Source: an uncultured Carnobacteriaceae bacterium (GTDB taxonomy: Bacteria > Bacillota > Bacilli > Lactobacillales > Aerococcaceae). From it: a stretch of DNA of 5,077 nucleotides. Under the pieces are notes generated by a model that was not told the origin of the DNA, ran no database searches, and was given only the letters and a program-made list of their open reading frames with translations. Below are positions 4,921-5,077 of this stretch, one piece after another (position 1 is the stretch's first letter; each line of letters opens with the position of its first letter). The stretch is from positions 1-5,077 of the forward strand of contig CALHVK010000086.1 of NCBI GenBank assembly GCA_938039195.1. The letters run 5' to 3'. Both the position numbers and the translations under genes were made by a program.

Positions 4921-5049
4921 TTAATGTGACTTCCTTTGTTGGGATTCTACTCCATGTTTTACGGCTAATCGGATGATCCAGTAGAACACATATAGAGCAA
5001 CTCCCATCAGTGCAAACGTCCCCAGAAACATTGGTAATACTAAGTCCAT
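4921..5049 (-). CDS. Small single-span membrane protein (42 aa)
   Basis: An ATG at 5049 preceded by GGAGGTGG at a 5-nt spacing opens a 42-codon frame ending in TAA at 4921. The protein has one hydrophobic segment of about 23 residues (roughly 4-27, including FLGTFALMGVALYVFYWII), then a basic, hydrophilic tail (RLAVKHGVESQQRKSH). The orientation is probably N-terminus outside and C-terminus inside, by the positive-inside rule. The near-ideal ribosome binding site and clean domain layout argue that it is translated. Small proteins of this build are common in Lactobacillales and may match uncharacterised families such as DUF6019, but I cannot confirm a family. It precedes the Nudix gene across a strong hairpin. 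Its promoter lies outside the window. Confidence 0.7.
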   Translation of the reverse strand: MDLVLPMFLGTFALMGVALYVFYWIIRLAVKHGVESQQRKSH

Positions 5050-5077
5050 AAAGACCACCTCCAATGAAATTGAAAAC

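Noticed and set aside
4432..4929. Long plus-strand frames opposite the Nudix gene (4432-4929 and 4668-4976)
   Set aside because: They run antisense to a gene with a perfect Nudix box, lack ribosome binding sites, and their translations are low-complexity and Arg/Ser-rich with no recognisable domain.

Overview
The window looks like a chromosomal segment from a low-GC Gram-positive bacterium, probably of the order Lactobacillales. This inference rests on the strong AGGAGG-type ribosome binding sites, the AT-rich spacers, the hairpin-plus-U-tract terminators, and a streptococcal/enterococcal-type PsaA/ScaA manganese-binding lipoprotein. No species can be named from sequence alone. All genes I can support lie on the minus strand, so transcription runs from the right end of the window to the left.

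Right part (about 3514-5077). First comes a 42-residue single-span membrane protein with a very good ribosome binding site, then a strong hairpin, then a Nudix hydrolase with a perfect Nudix box. After these is nagB (glucosamine-6-phosphate deaminase), which has its own extended -10 promoter and an intrinsic terminator.

Middle part (about 796-3500). A compact three-gene ABC importer operon encodes ATPase, membrane permease and lipoprotein, in the psaBCA/scaCBA order. Both gene junctions overlap by 8 nt. The lipoprotein carries the His-His-Glu-Asp metal ligand set of manganese importers, so the cargo is most likely Mn(II). The control region is dense. A TTGACT -35 and the presumed -10 are flanked or covered by two DtxR/MntR-like inverted repeats. 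A 15-bp palindrome sits near the predicted transcription start. A perfect tandem duplication of a 16-bp palindromic unit lies further upstream. The operon ends in a textbook terminator.

Left part (1-795). A 125-residue four-span membrane protein of unknown function follows, with its terminator folded across its own stop codon. Beyond a roughly 150-nt AT-rich leader is the N-terminal part of a second unknown membrane protein, cut by the window edge.

Together the window joins manganese uptake, amino-sugar catabolism and nucleotide or metabolite housekeeping. I do not see a clearly new biological system. The most unusual piece is the layered palindromic control region of the metal importer.
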